A stretch of DNA of 64,000 nt from Streptomyces sp. CG4 (lineage in GTDB: Bacteria > Actinomycetota > Actinomycetes > Streptomycetales > Streptomycetaceae): assembly GCF_041080655.1 (NCBI RefSeq), contig NZ_CP163525.1:8618001-8682000 (forward strand). The letters are read 5' to 3'. Below the pieces are notes generated by a model that saw nothing but the letters and a program-made list of their open reading frames with translations, ran no database searches and was not told the DNA's origin. The translations under genes and the position numbers were made by a program. Below are positions 36,033-45,400 of the stretch, piece by piece (within the stretch, counting starts at the first letter, position 1; the number at the start of each line of letters is the position of its first letter).

Positions 36033-36596
36033 ATGACCGCTGCCTTCCACGTCCTGACCACCGGTTACGCCGACACGCGGGTGGCCGGCACCGTCACCCT
36101 GCTCGTCGACGGTGAGACGGTCGCGGTCGTCGATCCCGGCATGGTCGCGGACCGCCGACTCATCCTGGACCCGCTCGCGGACCACGGACTGGACCCCGAA
36201 GACGTCACCGACGTGATCTTCAGCCACCACCACCCGGACCACACACTGAACGCGGCCCTGTTCCCCCGGGCCCGCTTCCACGACCACATGGCGATCTACC
36301 AGAACGACATATGGGAGGACCGCGACGCCGACGGATACCAGCTGTCGCCGTCGATCACGCTCATGACGACCCCCGGTCACACCGCCGAGGACGTCAGCAC
36401 CCTGGTCACGGCCACCGAGGGCCTGGTGGTCCTGACCCATCTGTGGTGGACCGCCGAGGGGCCGGCCGACGACCCCTTCGCGCCCGACCGCGAGCGGCTG
36501 CGGGCGGCCAGGGAGAAGGTCCTGGCCCTCGGCCCGGCGCTGATCGTGCCGGGACACGGGGCACCGTTCGTGCCGTCGGCGTCGACGCCCCTCTAG
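36033..36596 (+). CDS. Metallo-beta-lactamase-fold hydrolase (MBLAC1-like)
   Basis: A 187-residue MBL-fold protein with the metal motif SHHHPDHT, a later TPGHTAED, and VPGHGAPF near the C-terminus. The compact length and layout resemble MBLAC1-type proteins. The substrate is unknown; the fold covers thioester, lactone and nuclease activities. The ATG follows a GAGGAG site. It lies 144 bases after trpC and is followed by an apparently empty 300-base stretch. Confidence 0.82.
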   Translation: MTAAFHVLTTGYADTRVAGTVTLLVDGETVAVVDPGMVADRRLILDPLADHGLDPEDVTDVIFSHHHPDHTLNAALFPRARFHDHMAIYQNDIWEDRDADGYQLSPSITLMTTPGHTAEDVSTLVTATEGLVVLTHLWWTAEGPADDPFAPDRERLRAAREKVLALGPALIVPGHGAPFVPSASTPL

Positions 36597-36979
36597 CCCG
36601 CCCCATACCTTCGTCGCCCAGCCGCGGACCATTGGCTGGCGCTGCCCCGCCCTCCCCTGTCCCACACCGGGACCGCCCAAGGGGGCCGGCCAAGGGGGAG
36701 GAGCGTGCGCAGGAGAATCAACAGGCCGCCCGCCACGATGGGCCGCCTGCGCACCGCGAACGGACCCTCGCCGACGCCGGCTTCGCGCCCGACGAGCTGC
36801 TCACCCGGCTGGACGACCTGGTCATCCGCCTCGACCGGGCGGAGGGCCGGACCCCCGAGGGCAGACGGAAGGGCCCCGGGAGAGGGGCGGGGCGACCTGC
36901 CTCTGCGCCGTCACGGTCCCGTCGCCGGCCGATGCGACATGGCCCGGGCCGGACGCCCACCGCCCGTCCCGGTTACCCC
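36597..36979. other. Gene-free stretch before the decayed fucosidase
   Basis: One plus-strand frame contains RERTLADAGFAPDELLTRLDDLVIRLDRAEGRTPEG (about 36750-36860), which looks protein-like but has no recognisable family, start or end. It may be a fragment left by the rearrangement that cut the GH29 pseudogene. Confidence 0.3.
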
Positions 36980-38017
36980 CGACTGCATCGTCTTGTACGT
37001 GTAGCCGTACCGGCCGTCCACCGGTTCCCACGAGCCGCCGCGCGTGCCGTAGACGGCCTGACCGCAGGTGGTGAGGAAGGAGCCGATCCTGCGCACCACG
37101 GCGGCCTGGTCGGCGGGGACGACGCCGGTGCGGTCGGGGCCGACGTTGAGGAGGCAGACCATGTTCCGCACCCAGAAGTTGACCAGGATGTCCATGATGG
37201 TGCCGAAGCTCATCACGGGCGCGTCGGCTCTGTAGCCCCAGGATCCGCAGATGGTGAAGTTCTTCTCCGTCAGACGGCCGGTACGCATGGCACCGGTGGG
37301 GATCGCGCCGCCTTCCTCGCTGGTGTAGTCGCCTATCCAGCCGGAGCGCGGGTTGACCACGATGTCGGGCTGGTGCTTGCGTACCAGGCCCATCACGCCG
37401 AGGGGCGGCCTGTGGCGGAGTCGGTCTCGCTGTAGGCGGAGTTCGAGTCGGAGCCGTGCTGACCCAGCCAGCCGCCGTCCCAGTAGATGTCATCGATCTG
37501 GCCGTACTGGGTCATCAGCTCCTTGACCTGCTGGTACACCTCGTTCTTCATGATCCGCGCGTTCTCCTTGTGCGCGGGATCGGTGGTGTAACCCCACGTG
37601 TTGGGCAGGCAGTTGGCGCCGGTGACGTCGTAGTAGCCGGGATAGCGCCAGCTCATGGGGGAGTAGTAGAGACCGACCCTGAGGCCGGCGTCGCGTACGG
37701 CGGTGACGTACTCGCCGATCAGGTCCCGCCGCATCGGAGCCAGTCCGGCGTGGAAGGCGCCCGGGTGGGTGGACGGCCACAGGGCGAAGCCCTCGTGGTG
37801 ACGGATCGTCATCACGGTGTACTTCGCGCCCATGTCCTCTCCGGCGGGACGGTGGAGTTCTCCATGTACCACTCGCCCCTGGCGGGGCCGGAGTAGACCC
37901 CTCAGCGGATGAACATGGGCGGGGGTCGCCGGCGTCGGTGAGACGGCCGCGGCAACCGCCATGGCGCTCACGCCGGTCAGCGCTCTGCACTCTGCGGCGA
38001 CTGATCGGTTCGGGCAA
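36980..38017 (-). pseudogene. Decayed GH29 alpha-L-fucosidase
   Basis: The original start is clear: TTG 38017 after AGGAGAG, beginning a Tat signal PEPISRRRV. The signal then changes frame near 37990 (continuing LTGVSAMAVAAAVS). Next, EWYMENSTVP and GAKYTVMTIRHHEGFALWPS are joined with about 25 residues missing and another frame change near 37845. The catalytic region DDIYWDGGWLG is readable, then a third frameshift near 37396 leads into MMGLVRKHQPDIVVNPRSGWIGDY and MVCLLNVGPDRTG. The protein stops resembling GH29 after YTYK at about 36990. It is distinct in sequence from the intact GH29 at 20385. Confidence 0.85.
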
Positions 38018-38129
38018 GGTTCTCTCCTGACAGTTCACAGAACAGCACGGACGGTGTGCCGATTCAGGTTCAAAGCAAGCAGGTCGAGGGGCGTCCCGAT
38101 GGTGGAGTCCATGCCGCAACGCAACAGGA

Positions 38130-38140
38130 ACATTGGATGT
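38130..38140. promoter_or_regulatory. ACAT-N3-ATGT palindrome upstream of GH43
   Basis: ACATTGGATGT, perfect 4-bp arms around TGG, in the space between the decayed GH29 and the GH43 gene. Same core as the fucose-locus palindrome at 22786. Confidence 0.5.
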
Positions 38141-38237
38141 ATTACCGGGTACTGAGAGGCTGTTGTCCAGAGATCAGACGCAACTACCTCATGCAGCCAG
38201 GGCTTTCCTGCGTCGACTCGCTGGGTTGTCGAGCTTT

Positions 38238-38250
38238 TACATGGGATGTA
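38238..38250. promoter_or_regulatory. Perfect 13-bp palindrome TACAT-N3-ATGTA upstream of GH43
   Basis: TACATGGGATGTA lies 109 bases upstream of the GH43 start and 98 bases from the site at 38140. The pair mirrors the arrangement at the fucose locus, suggesting the same regulator. Confidence 0.6.
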
Positions 38251-38358
38251 TCTACCGTGCCGTAGCTATTGACGAGGGCATGCCCGATCCTTAGTGTCCT
38301 GCGACGGATCCGAACAGATTCCAACAACAACAAGCAGCCTGCTCGGAGCGGAGTACCG

Positions 38359-39798
38359 ATGCTCAGACGTGTGTTCCCCCCTTTCCTCGCCCTTGTCCTG
38401 GGCGTGTTCACGCTGCTCGTCGCCGGCGCCCCGGCCCAGGCCGCCCCGGTGACCGTGACCAACGGGACGCAGTTCACCGACACCACGGGAGCCGTGGTGC
38501 ATGCCCACGGCGGCGGGGTGATCAAGGTGGGCGCGTACTACTACTGGTTCGGTGAGAACCGCAACCCGGACAACACCTTCAAGGCCGTGTCCGCCTACCG
38601 CTCGACCGACCTGAAGACCTGGGAGTTCAGGCGCAACGTGCTGACCCGGGCCAGCGATCCGGAGCTGGCGGTTGCCAACATCGAGCGGCCGAAGGTCATT
38701 TACAACAGCACGACCGGCAAGTTCGTGATGTGGATGCACAAGGAGAACGGCAGCGACTACAACGAGTCCCGTTCCGCGGTGGCCGTCTCCGACACCGTCG
38801 ACGGCGACTACGTCTGGCGGGGCAGCTTCCGGCCGCCCTCCGGTACGACGTCCCGGGACATGACCCTGTTCAAGGACGACGACGGAACCGCGTACCAGGT
38901 CACCTCCGCGGCCGGCAACGCCGACCTGCACATCTACAAGCTCAACCCCGACTACACCGGCTACGACAGCCTGGTCGCCAACCCCTGGCCGAACAACTAC
39001 CGTGAGGCACCGGCACTGTTCAAGCGCGACGGCGTCTACTTCATGCTCACGTCCGGCACCAGCGGCTGGAACCCCAACCAGCAGAGGTACGCCACCGCCA
39101 CCAGCCTGGCTGGCCCCTGGACCGCCATGACCGAGATCGGCGACGCCACCACCTACGGATCCCAGACGGCGTTCGTGCTGCCCGTGCAGGGAACCTCGGG
39201 CACCTCCTACCTCTACATGGGCGACCGCTGGGGCAACTCCATGGGCGGCACGGTCAACGACTCGCAGTACGTCTGGCTGCCGCTGACCTTCCCGACCAGG
39301 GTCACCATGAACCTGCCGTGGTACCCGCAGGTCGCCATCGACACGGCCGCCGGCACGGTCACCGGAGTGGGCGGCGGTCCGTACTACCGCCTGGCCGCCC
39401 GGCACAGTGGCAAGTGCCTCGACATCACCGACAACTCCGCCGCCGACGGTGCGATCGCGCTGCAGTACTCCTGCAACGGTGGCCTCAACCAGCAGTGGCG
39501 GCTGCAGGACGCGGGCGACGGCTATGTCCGGGTGCTCGCCCAGCACAGCGGCAAGTGCCTGGATGTCGACGGGGGTTCCACCGCCGACGGCGCGTTCGTG
39601 AACCAGTACCACTGCACGACGGGCACCAACCAGCAGTGGCGGTTCGATGACCAGGGAGGCGGCTACTACCGCCTGGTCGCCCGGCACAGCGGCAAGTGCC
39701 TGGACGTCGCGAACGCCTCGACCGCCGAGGGCGCCCGCCTCATCCAGTGGCCCTGCGGTACCGGCACCAACCAGCAGTTCCGGCGGCCCGCGGTGTGA
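38359..39798 (+). CDS. Secreted GH43 galactanase-like enzyme with RICIN/CBM13 lectin
   Basis: A 479-residue secreted enzyme. A signal peptide ends at AQA-A. The GH43 five-bladed propeller (about 33-330) starts with AHGGGVIKVGAYYYWFGENR; SRDMTLFKDDDGTAYQ and NNYREAPALFKRDGVYFMLTSG are characteristic of subfamily 24, exo-beta-1,3-galactanases. A C-terminal RICIN/CBM13 beta-trefoil has three near-identical HSGKCLD...NQQW repeats. This architecture is known from arabinogalactan-degrading actinomycetes. The intact remains of a fucosidase gene diverge from it, in keeping with fucosylated arabinogalactan as a target. Confidence 0.88.
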   Translation: MLRRVFPPFLALVLGVFTLLVAGAPAQAAPVTVTNGTQFTDTTGAVVHAHGGGVIKVGAYYYWFGENRNPDNTFKAVSAYRSTDLKTWEFRRNVLTRASDPELAVANIERPKVIYNSTTGKFVMWMHKENGSDYNESRSAVAVSDTVDGDYVWRGSFRPPSGTTSRDMTLFKDDDGTAYQVTSAAGNADLHIYKLNPDYTGYDSLVANPWPNNYREAPALFKRDGVYFMLTSGTSGWNPNQQRYATATSLAGPWTAMTEIGDATTYGSQTAFVLPVQGTSGTSYLYMGDRWGNSMGGTVNDSQYVWLPLTFPTRVTMNLPWYPQVAIDTAAGTVTGVGGGPYYRLAARHSGKCLDITDNSAADGAIALQYSCNGGLNQQWRLQDAGDGYVRVLAQHSGKCLDVDGGSTADGAFVNQYHCTTGTNQQWRFDDQGGGYYRLVARHSGKCLDVANASTAEGARLIQWPCGTGTNQQFRRPAV

Positions 39799-39858
39799 GA
39801 CGGGCGGCAACGCCTGCCAACGATTCCCCCACGACACGGGACAGCGCTACCGGGATTC

Positions 39859-39900
39859 ATTCGCTTCACCACCGGCGTTCACGCCGGTGGTGAAGCGAAT
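39859..39900. repeat. Perfect 20-bp inverted repeat with 2-base loop
   Basis: The left arm begins ATTCGCTTCACCACCGGCGT and the right arm is its exact complement, separated by TC. It lies 60 bases after the GH43 stop and 99 bases before tnpB. It may be the GH43 terminator or a subterminal hairpin of the transposon left end; its perfect arms and tiny loop fit a cruciform or transposon end well. Confidence 0.65.
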
Positions 39901-39999
39901 CTGAACGTGGCGATGTGGAGCGTCGCCGAATCGTTCCAGCGGAGCTGGATTCGGCTGATCCGTCCCGAGCTGTCAGTGACTGGTGTTAGCGTCCGGATC

Positions 40000-41226
40000 A
40001 TGCGGCTTCGGTATGCCTTCCGCCTCGACCCGACATCGGGTCAGCGCATCGCGCTGGCCAGAGCGTTCGGGTGCGCGCGGGTGGTGTACAACGACGTGAT
40101 CGCGGCGCGGGAGCGGGCGCGGGCGGCAGGGGAGGCGTTCCCCACCGCGGCGGTGCTGTCGAAGGCGCTCGTCACCGAGGCGAAGAAGACCCGCGAGCGG
40201 CACTGGCTGGGCGAGGTGTCGGCGGTGGTGCTGCAGCAGTCACTGCGAGATGCGGACGGCGCGTACCGGAACTTCTTCGCCTCACTGAAGGGAGCCCGCA
40301 AAGGGGCGCGGGTGGGCGCGCCGCGCTTCAAGTCCAGGAGGGATGCCCGGCAGGCGATCCGGTTCACCCAGAACGCGCGCTGGAAGATTACCGGAGCCGG
40401 GCGGCTGCTGCTGCCGAAGATCGGCGAGGTGCGGGTGCGTTGGTCGCGGGCTCTCCCCTCGATCCCCTCCAGCGTCACCGTGATCCGGGACGCGGCGGGG
40501 CGGTTCTTCGCCTCCTTCGTCATCGAGTCCGACCCGGAGCAGGACCGAAGCCGCCTGGGCGAGCCGGACCTCGACAGCGTCCTCGGCATCGACCTCGGGT
40601 TGAGTCACTTCGCGGTCCTGTCCAACGGCACGAAGATCGACAGCCCGCGGTTTTTGCGCCGGGCGGAGAAGAAACTCAAGAAGGCCCAGCGGGAGCTGTC
40701 CCGCAAGCAGAAGGGATCGAAGAACCGGGCCAAGGCCGGCGTGAAGGTCGCCCGCGCCCATGCCAAGGTCACCGACGCGCGCCGCGAGTTCCATCACCAG
40801 CTCTCCACGAAAGTGATCCGCGAGAACCAAGCGGTCGCGGTGGAGGACCTGGCGGTCTGTGGACTGGCGCGCACCCGGCTTGCCAAGAGCGTGCACGACG
40901 CGGGATGGTCCGCGTTCGTGGGCATGCTGGAGTACAAGGCGAAGCGGTACGGCCGGACCTTTGTCAAGGTCGGCCGGTTCGAGCCCACCAGCCAGGTGTG
41001 CTCCACCTGCGGGATCAAGGACGGGCGCAAACCCCTTCACGTGCGGGAATGGACCTGCACGGCCTGCGGCACCCTCCATGACCGGGACCACAACGCCGCG
41101 AAGAACATCAAGGCCGCCGGACTGGCGGTGACAGCCTGCGCAGCGCCGGTAAGACCAGAACCCCTTCTGGCACAGCGCGAAGAAACAGGAAGCCACGGAA
41201 GCCCGCCCGATGCCCGTGCCGCGTAG
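40000..41226 (+). CDS. tnpB: TnpB (IS200/IS605-family, RNA-guided nuclease)
   Basis: A 408-residue TnpB. The N-terminal helix-turn-helix/REC region begins MRLRYAFRLDPTSGQR; a Lys-rich helix KKLKKAQRELSRKQKG and the split RuvC nuclease follow. Catalytic residues are intact: Asp198 in GIDLGLSHF, Glu282 in VAVEDLAV and Asp363 in HDRDHNAAKNI. The zinc finger has CSTCG and CTACG. There is no tnpA transposase nearby, so the element is of the IS1341-like stand-alone kind and moves only with help in trans, if at all. TnpB cuts DNA under the direction of an RNA from its own 3-prime end. Confidence 0.93.
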   Translation: MRLRYAFRLDPTSGQRIALARAFGCARVVYNDVIAARERARAAGEAFPTAAVLSKALVTEAKKTRERHWLGEVSAVVLQQSLRDADGAYRNFFASLKGARKGARVGAPRFKSRRDARQAIRFTQNARWKITGAGRLLLPKIGEVRVRWSRALPSIPSSVTVIRDAAGRFFASFVIESDPEQDRSRLGEPDLDSVLGIDLGLSHFAVLSNGTKIDSPRFLRRAEKKLKKAQRELSRKQKGSKNRAKAGVKVARAHAKVTDARREFHHQLSTKVIRENQAVAVEDLAVCGLARTRLAKSVHDAGWSAFVGMLEYKAKRYGRTFVKVGRFEPTSQVCSTCGIKDGRKPLHVREWTCTACGTLHDRDHNAAKNIKAAGLAVTACAAPVRPEPLLAQREETGSHGSPPDARAA

Positions 41227-41255
41227 CGGCACAGCACCGAGCGAGCAGGCCAGAA

Positions 41256-41286
41256 TCTCCCTCCTTCAGGAGGGAGAGCAAGTCAA
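41256..41286 (+). mobile_element. Right end of the TnpB element with terminal hairpin
   Basis: A 10-bp stem TCTCCCTCCT / AGGAGGGAGA with loop TC is followed by GCAAGTCAA, as at the right ends of IS605-family elements. A reRNA (omega RNA) of TnpB normally ends about here, its guide being the flanking bases that start TTCCGTTCC. The left boundary is less clear; the palindrome at 39859-39900 may be part of it. Confidence 0.6.
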
Positions 41287-41547
41287 TTCCGTTCCTTCAC
41301 CTCGACCCAGCCTCACCGGCGGCTGGACCCCCTCGCCGGCCGCAGCAACGTCACCTTCCCGGGCGGCGCCTGGACCGAGGACATCAGCCACGGCGAGATG
41401 GTCCGCGCCGGCAACGACCAGACCCTGCCCATCGATCCCTGCCACATGCAGTACGTCTACCAAGGCGTGGACCCCAACGCCGGCGGTGACTACAACTCGC
41501 TGCCCTGGCGGATGGGCCTGCTCACCCAGACCAACTCCACCTGCTGA
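41287..41547 (+). pseudogene. C-terminal remnant of a GH62 alpha-L-arabinofuranosidase
   Basis: Immediately after the transposon end the frame reads FRSFTST, and later LAGRSNVTFPGGAWTEDISHGEMVR, NDQTLPIDPCHMQYVYQG and GGDYNSLPWRMGLLT before a stop. These are the last blades of family GH62. The intervening part shifts: SLTGGWTP appears in another frame, and about ten residues are missing between TP and LAGRSN. The N-terminal two thirds of the gene is absent upstream of the transposon, so insertion was followed or accompanied by deletion. The strong terminator at 41571 probably belonged to this gene. Confidence 0.8.
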
Positions 41548-41570
41548 CCGCCCGAACCGTATCGGGCATC

Positions 41571-41611
41571 CACGTCACCCCGCCGGGCAGCTCACCCGGC
41601 GGGGTGACGTG
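41571..41611. terminator. Strong bidirectional terminator hairpin
   Basis: Perfect 17-bp arms: CACGTCACCCCGCCGGG pairs with its complement at 41595-41611 across a 7-base loop. It separates the GH62 remnant from the convergent TetR gene. Confidence 0.8.
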
Positions 41612-41644
41612 CTGTCTGCGTGTTTCCGCCGGTCGCGGGCGCCC

Positions 41645-42232
41645 TCAGGCCATGGCCAGGACGGCGGAGATCAGCGCCCGCAGGCAGACCCCTTCGGCCT
41701 CCTCGTCCGGCAGTGAGAGGTGCTGCATCGTCAGTCCGTCGAAGCCCGCGAGGAAGAACCTCGCGATGGTCTCGGCGGGCTGGGTGAGTCGGTGGCCGGT
41801 GCGTTCGGCGGCCTCACTGATCAGCTTCGTCGTCACGGCCGAGATGTCGCGCTGGTGGGCGTGCAGGGCCTCCTGGAGATGGGGCGTGCGCAGGGCGAAC
41901 ATGGACAGCTCCGTCAGGAGCTGGTGGGACGCGGGCTGTTCCAGCACGGTGCGCCACAGTGCCTCGGCGAGCGTGGAGATCGTGTCCTCGAAACTCGCGT
42001 CTGTGGGCGCGGCCCGCTCCACCTGGGCGACCAGGTCCTGGGTGAGCTGCTCCATGACGGCCCGGTACAGCTCTTCCTTCGTGCCGAAGGTGTAGTGCAC
42101 GGTCGCCTGGGCCACACCCAGCTCGGCGGCGATGGCGCGGGTGCTTCCGGCGGCCACGCCCTCCCTGGTCATGAGATCGATGGCCGCCTTGATCAGTTGG
42201 GGGCGGCGCTCCGCCGCGGATACATGAGCCAT
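41645..42232 (-). CDS. TetR-family regulator
   Basis: A 195-residue TetR/AcrR-type repressor. The N-terminal HTH (RRPQLIKAAIDLMTREGVAAGSTRAIAAELGVAQATVHYTFGTKEELYRAVM) is intact; the C-terminal domain is a TetR_C ligand-binding bundle. It is divergent from the P450-reductase gene, and the 171 bases between them hold inverted repeats built on TCGA that are likely its operators. It probably represses both itself and the P450. The ribosome site is weak. Confidence 0.9.
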   Translation of the reverse strand: MAHVSAAERRPQLIKAAIDLMTREGVAAGSTRAIAAELGVAQATVHYTFGTKEELYRAVMEQLTQDLVAQVERAAPTDASFEDTISTLAEALWRTVLEQPASHQLLTELSMFALRTPHLQEALHAHQRDISAVTTKLISEAAERTGHRLTQPAETIARFFLAGFDGLTMQHLSLPDEEAEGVCLRALISAVLAMA

Positions 42233-42264
42233 GACGGCATCATACGACTCAGTCTGTCGAACAG

Positions 42265-42276
42265 GTCACTCGACAA
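42265..42276. promoter_or_regulatory. GTCACTCGACAA half-site, paired with 42331-42352
   Basis: This 12-mer reappears as its exact reverse complement at 42336-42347 inside the second element. It lies in the TetR/P450 divergent promoter. TCGACTG at 42303 and CAGTCGA at 42326 form a further inverted repeat between the two. Confidence 0.5.
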
Positions 42277-42330
42277 GATTTACCCCTGGAAGGTTCCGTC
42301 AATCGACTGTGTCAACCAACACAATCAGTC

Positions 42331-42352
42331 GACATTGTCGAGTGACAATGTC
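42331..42352. promoter_or_regulatory. TetR-type operator in the P450 promoter
   Basis: Perfect palindrome: GACATTGTC and GACAATGTC arms around GAGT. It is 52 bases upstream of the P450-reductase start, as expected for a TetR operator. Confidence 0.65.
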
Positions 42353-42403
42353 GCCCGTATGGTTCTGGCCAGAGACAGCCTGCGCCGAACGAAAGGCAAG
42401 CTC

Positions 42404-45400
42404 ATGACTCACGAGACCCTGCGCGGAACCGAGCCGATCCCCCAGCGGCGCGCCCTGCCCCTGGTCGGCCACGCGTTCGACATCCCGGGTGGCGCCGACG
42501 GCCTGCTCTATGTGATGAAGGAGGCCAAGGAGCTGGGGCCGCTGTTCAAGCTCCGCATCTTCGGTAACGAGATCAGCTTCGCCTCCGGTCTCGACCTGGT
42601 CACCGAGCTGGCGGACGAGAGCCGGTTCCGCAAGAACGTGCACCCCGACCTCGTGATCCTTCGGGAGATCGGCGGCGACGGGCTCTTCACCGCGTTCAAC
42701 GACGAGCCCAACTGGCGCAAGGCCCACGACATCCTGATGCCGGCCTTCTCGCTCGGCGCGATGCGCGGCTACCACGCGACGATGCTCAAGGTGGCCCGGG
42801 AGCTGATCGGGAAGTGGGACCGGGCGGCCGGAACGGAGCCCGTGGACGTGGCCGGCGACATGACGCGGCTGACGTTCGACACGATCGGCCTGTGCGGTTT
42901 CGGCTACGACTTCGAGTCCTTCGGCCGCGAGGACTCGCACCCCTTCGTCACCGCCCTGTCGCGAGCGCTGGGCTTCGCCCAGGCCAAGGGGGAGTCCATC
43001 CCGGGCTCGGAGCTGTTCAAGTGGAAGCAGGCCGAGCGGTTCCGTGCCGACGTGACCCTGATGAAGGACCTGGTCGACGACGTGATCCGAGAGCGCCGGG
43101 CCTCCGGGGACCCGAGCACCGACGACCTGCTCGGGCGCATGCTGCACACCCGCGACGCGGTGACGGGCGAGCCCCTGGACGACGTCAACATCCGCTACCA
43201 GGCGATCACGTTCCTCATCGCCGGGCACGAGACCACCAGCGGAGCCCTGTCCTTCGCCCTCTACTACCTGACCAAGCACCCCGAGGTCCTCGCCCGCGCC
43301 CAGGCCGAGGTCGACGCGCTGTGGGGCGACTCGGACAGCCCCGAGCCGGACTACGGGGACATCGGCAAGCTCACGTACATCCGCCAGGTGCTCAACGAGG
43401 GCCTGCGGCTGTGGCCGACGGCGCCCGCGTACGCCGTGGAGCCGCTGGAGGACACCGTCATCGGCGAGAAGTACGCCGTGCGCAAGGGCGAGTCGATCCA
43501 GGTGCTCATCCCGCAGCTGCACCGGGACCCCGCCTGGGGCGAGAACGTCGAGCTGTTCGACCCCGACCGGTTCCTGCCCGAGCGGGAGGAGGAGCGGCCG
43601 GTCCACCTGTTCAAGCCGTTCGGCAGCGGCGAACGCGCCTGCATCGGCCGCCAGTTCGCGCTGCACGAGGCGACGCTGGTCCTCGCGCTGGTGATCCACC
43701 GCTACCGCCTGATCGACCACACCAACTACCAGCTGAAGATCAAGCAGTCGCTCACCCTCAAGCCCGACGCGTTCACACTGAACCTGGCTCGGCGCACCAC
43801 CGGGGAGCGCCGCCTGCCCACCGCCGCGGCCGTCGCCGCGGGCAGCGCTCCCGCCGGCCAGAGCCGGCCCGCGGTCCGGCGCGCCACCGGAACCGCGCTG
43901 ACCCTCCTGCACGGCTCCAACCTGGGCACCTGCGCGGGCATCGCCCGCGACCTGGCGGCGGACGGCGACGAGCGCGGCTTGACCCCGTCCATCGCTCCCC
44001 TCAACGACGCCGTGGGCAAGCTCTCCGCGGGTGACGGACCGGTGGTGATCGTGGCCGCCTCCTACAACGGCAGGCCCACCGACGACGCCACGGATTTCGT
44101 CGCATGGCTGGAAGGCCTGGAGCCCGGCGCGCTCGACGGCCTCCAGTACGCGGTCCTCGGCGTCGGCGACCGCAACTGGGCCGCCACCTACCAGCGCGTC
44201 CCCACCCTCATCGACGAGCGGCTCACCGCCGCGGGCGCCACCCCACTGCTGGCGCGCGGCGCCGCGGACGCCGCCGGCGACTTCGCCGGCACGGTGGACC
44301 GGTGGACCGGCGATCTGTGGACCGTCCTGCTGGAGCGGTACGGAGCCGCCGCACAAGCGCAGGAGGCCGAGCCGACCGCCGAACAGGAGACGGGGCTGTA
44401 CGAGCTTCAGGACGCGACCGACTCGGTCATCGGCGGTCTCGCGGCACGACACGGCGTACAGCCGATGGAGGTGCTCGACGCGTACGAACTGGTCGACATG
44501 GACCACGCGTTGGGCCGCTCCAAGCGATTCCTGAGGCTGCGGCTGCCCGAGGGCGTCACCTACCGCACCGGCGACCACCTGGCCGTGCTCCCGAGCAACC
44601 CGGACGCCCTCGTGCGGCGGGTGGCCGACCGGTTCGGCCTCGACCTGGACCGCACCGTGCGACTGCGCGCCCGTCGCCGCAGCCGGGGCGCCCTGCCCGT
44701 AGACCGGCCGCTGACCCTGCGCCGCCTGCTCACCGACTTCGTCGAACTGCAGGACGCCGCCACCCAGGAACAGGTCGCCGTGCTCGCCGAGCACACCGCC
44801 TGCCCGCCCGAGCGCCGCCCCCTGGCCGACCTCGCGGCGGCGGATCCGGAGTCCTTCCACGAGCAGGTGACCGCCGCCGGACACAGCGTCCTGGACCTGC
44901 TGGAGCGCTACCGCGCCTGCGAGCTGCCCTTCGAACGCTTCCTGGAACTGCTGCCCGTCCTGCGCCCGCGCCACTACTCGATCTCCTCGTCCGCCGAAGC
45001 GGCACCCGGCGAGGTGGACCTGATGGTGTCGCTGCTCGCCGCGCCCCACCGCGGCGGCGAGGGGACGTTCCACGGCATCGCCTCGCACTACCTCCAGACC
45101 GTGCACGCCGGCGACACCGTCCAGGCCAGGGTGCTGCCCTGCAGCGAGGCCTTCCGCCTGCCGCAGGACGCGTCGGTGCCGGTGATCCTGGTCAGCGCGG
45201 GCACCGGTCTGGCACCCTTCCGCGGCGCGGTCCTCGACCGCCACCACACCCGGTCGACCGGAAGGCTGCTGTGCTACTTCGGCTGCGACCACCCCGACGT
45301 CGACTACCTCCACCGTGCGGAGTTCGAGGCGGCCGAGGCAGCCGGAGCCGTCAGCATGCGGCCCACCTTCGCCTGCGCCCCCGAGGACGGTGCCCGCTTC

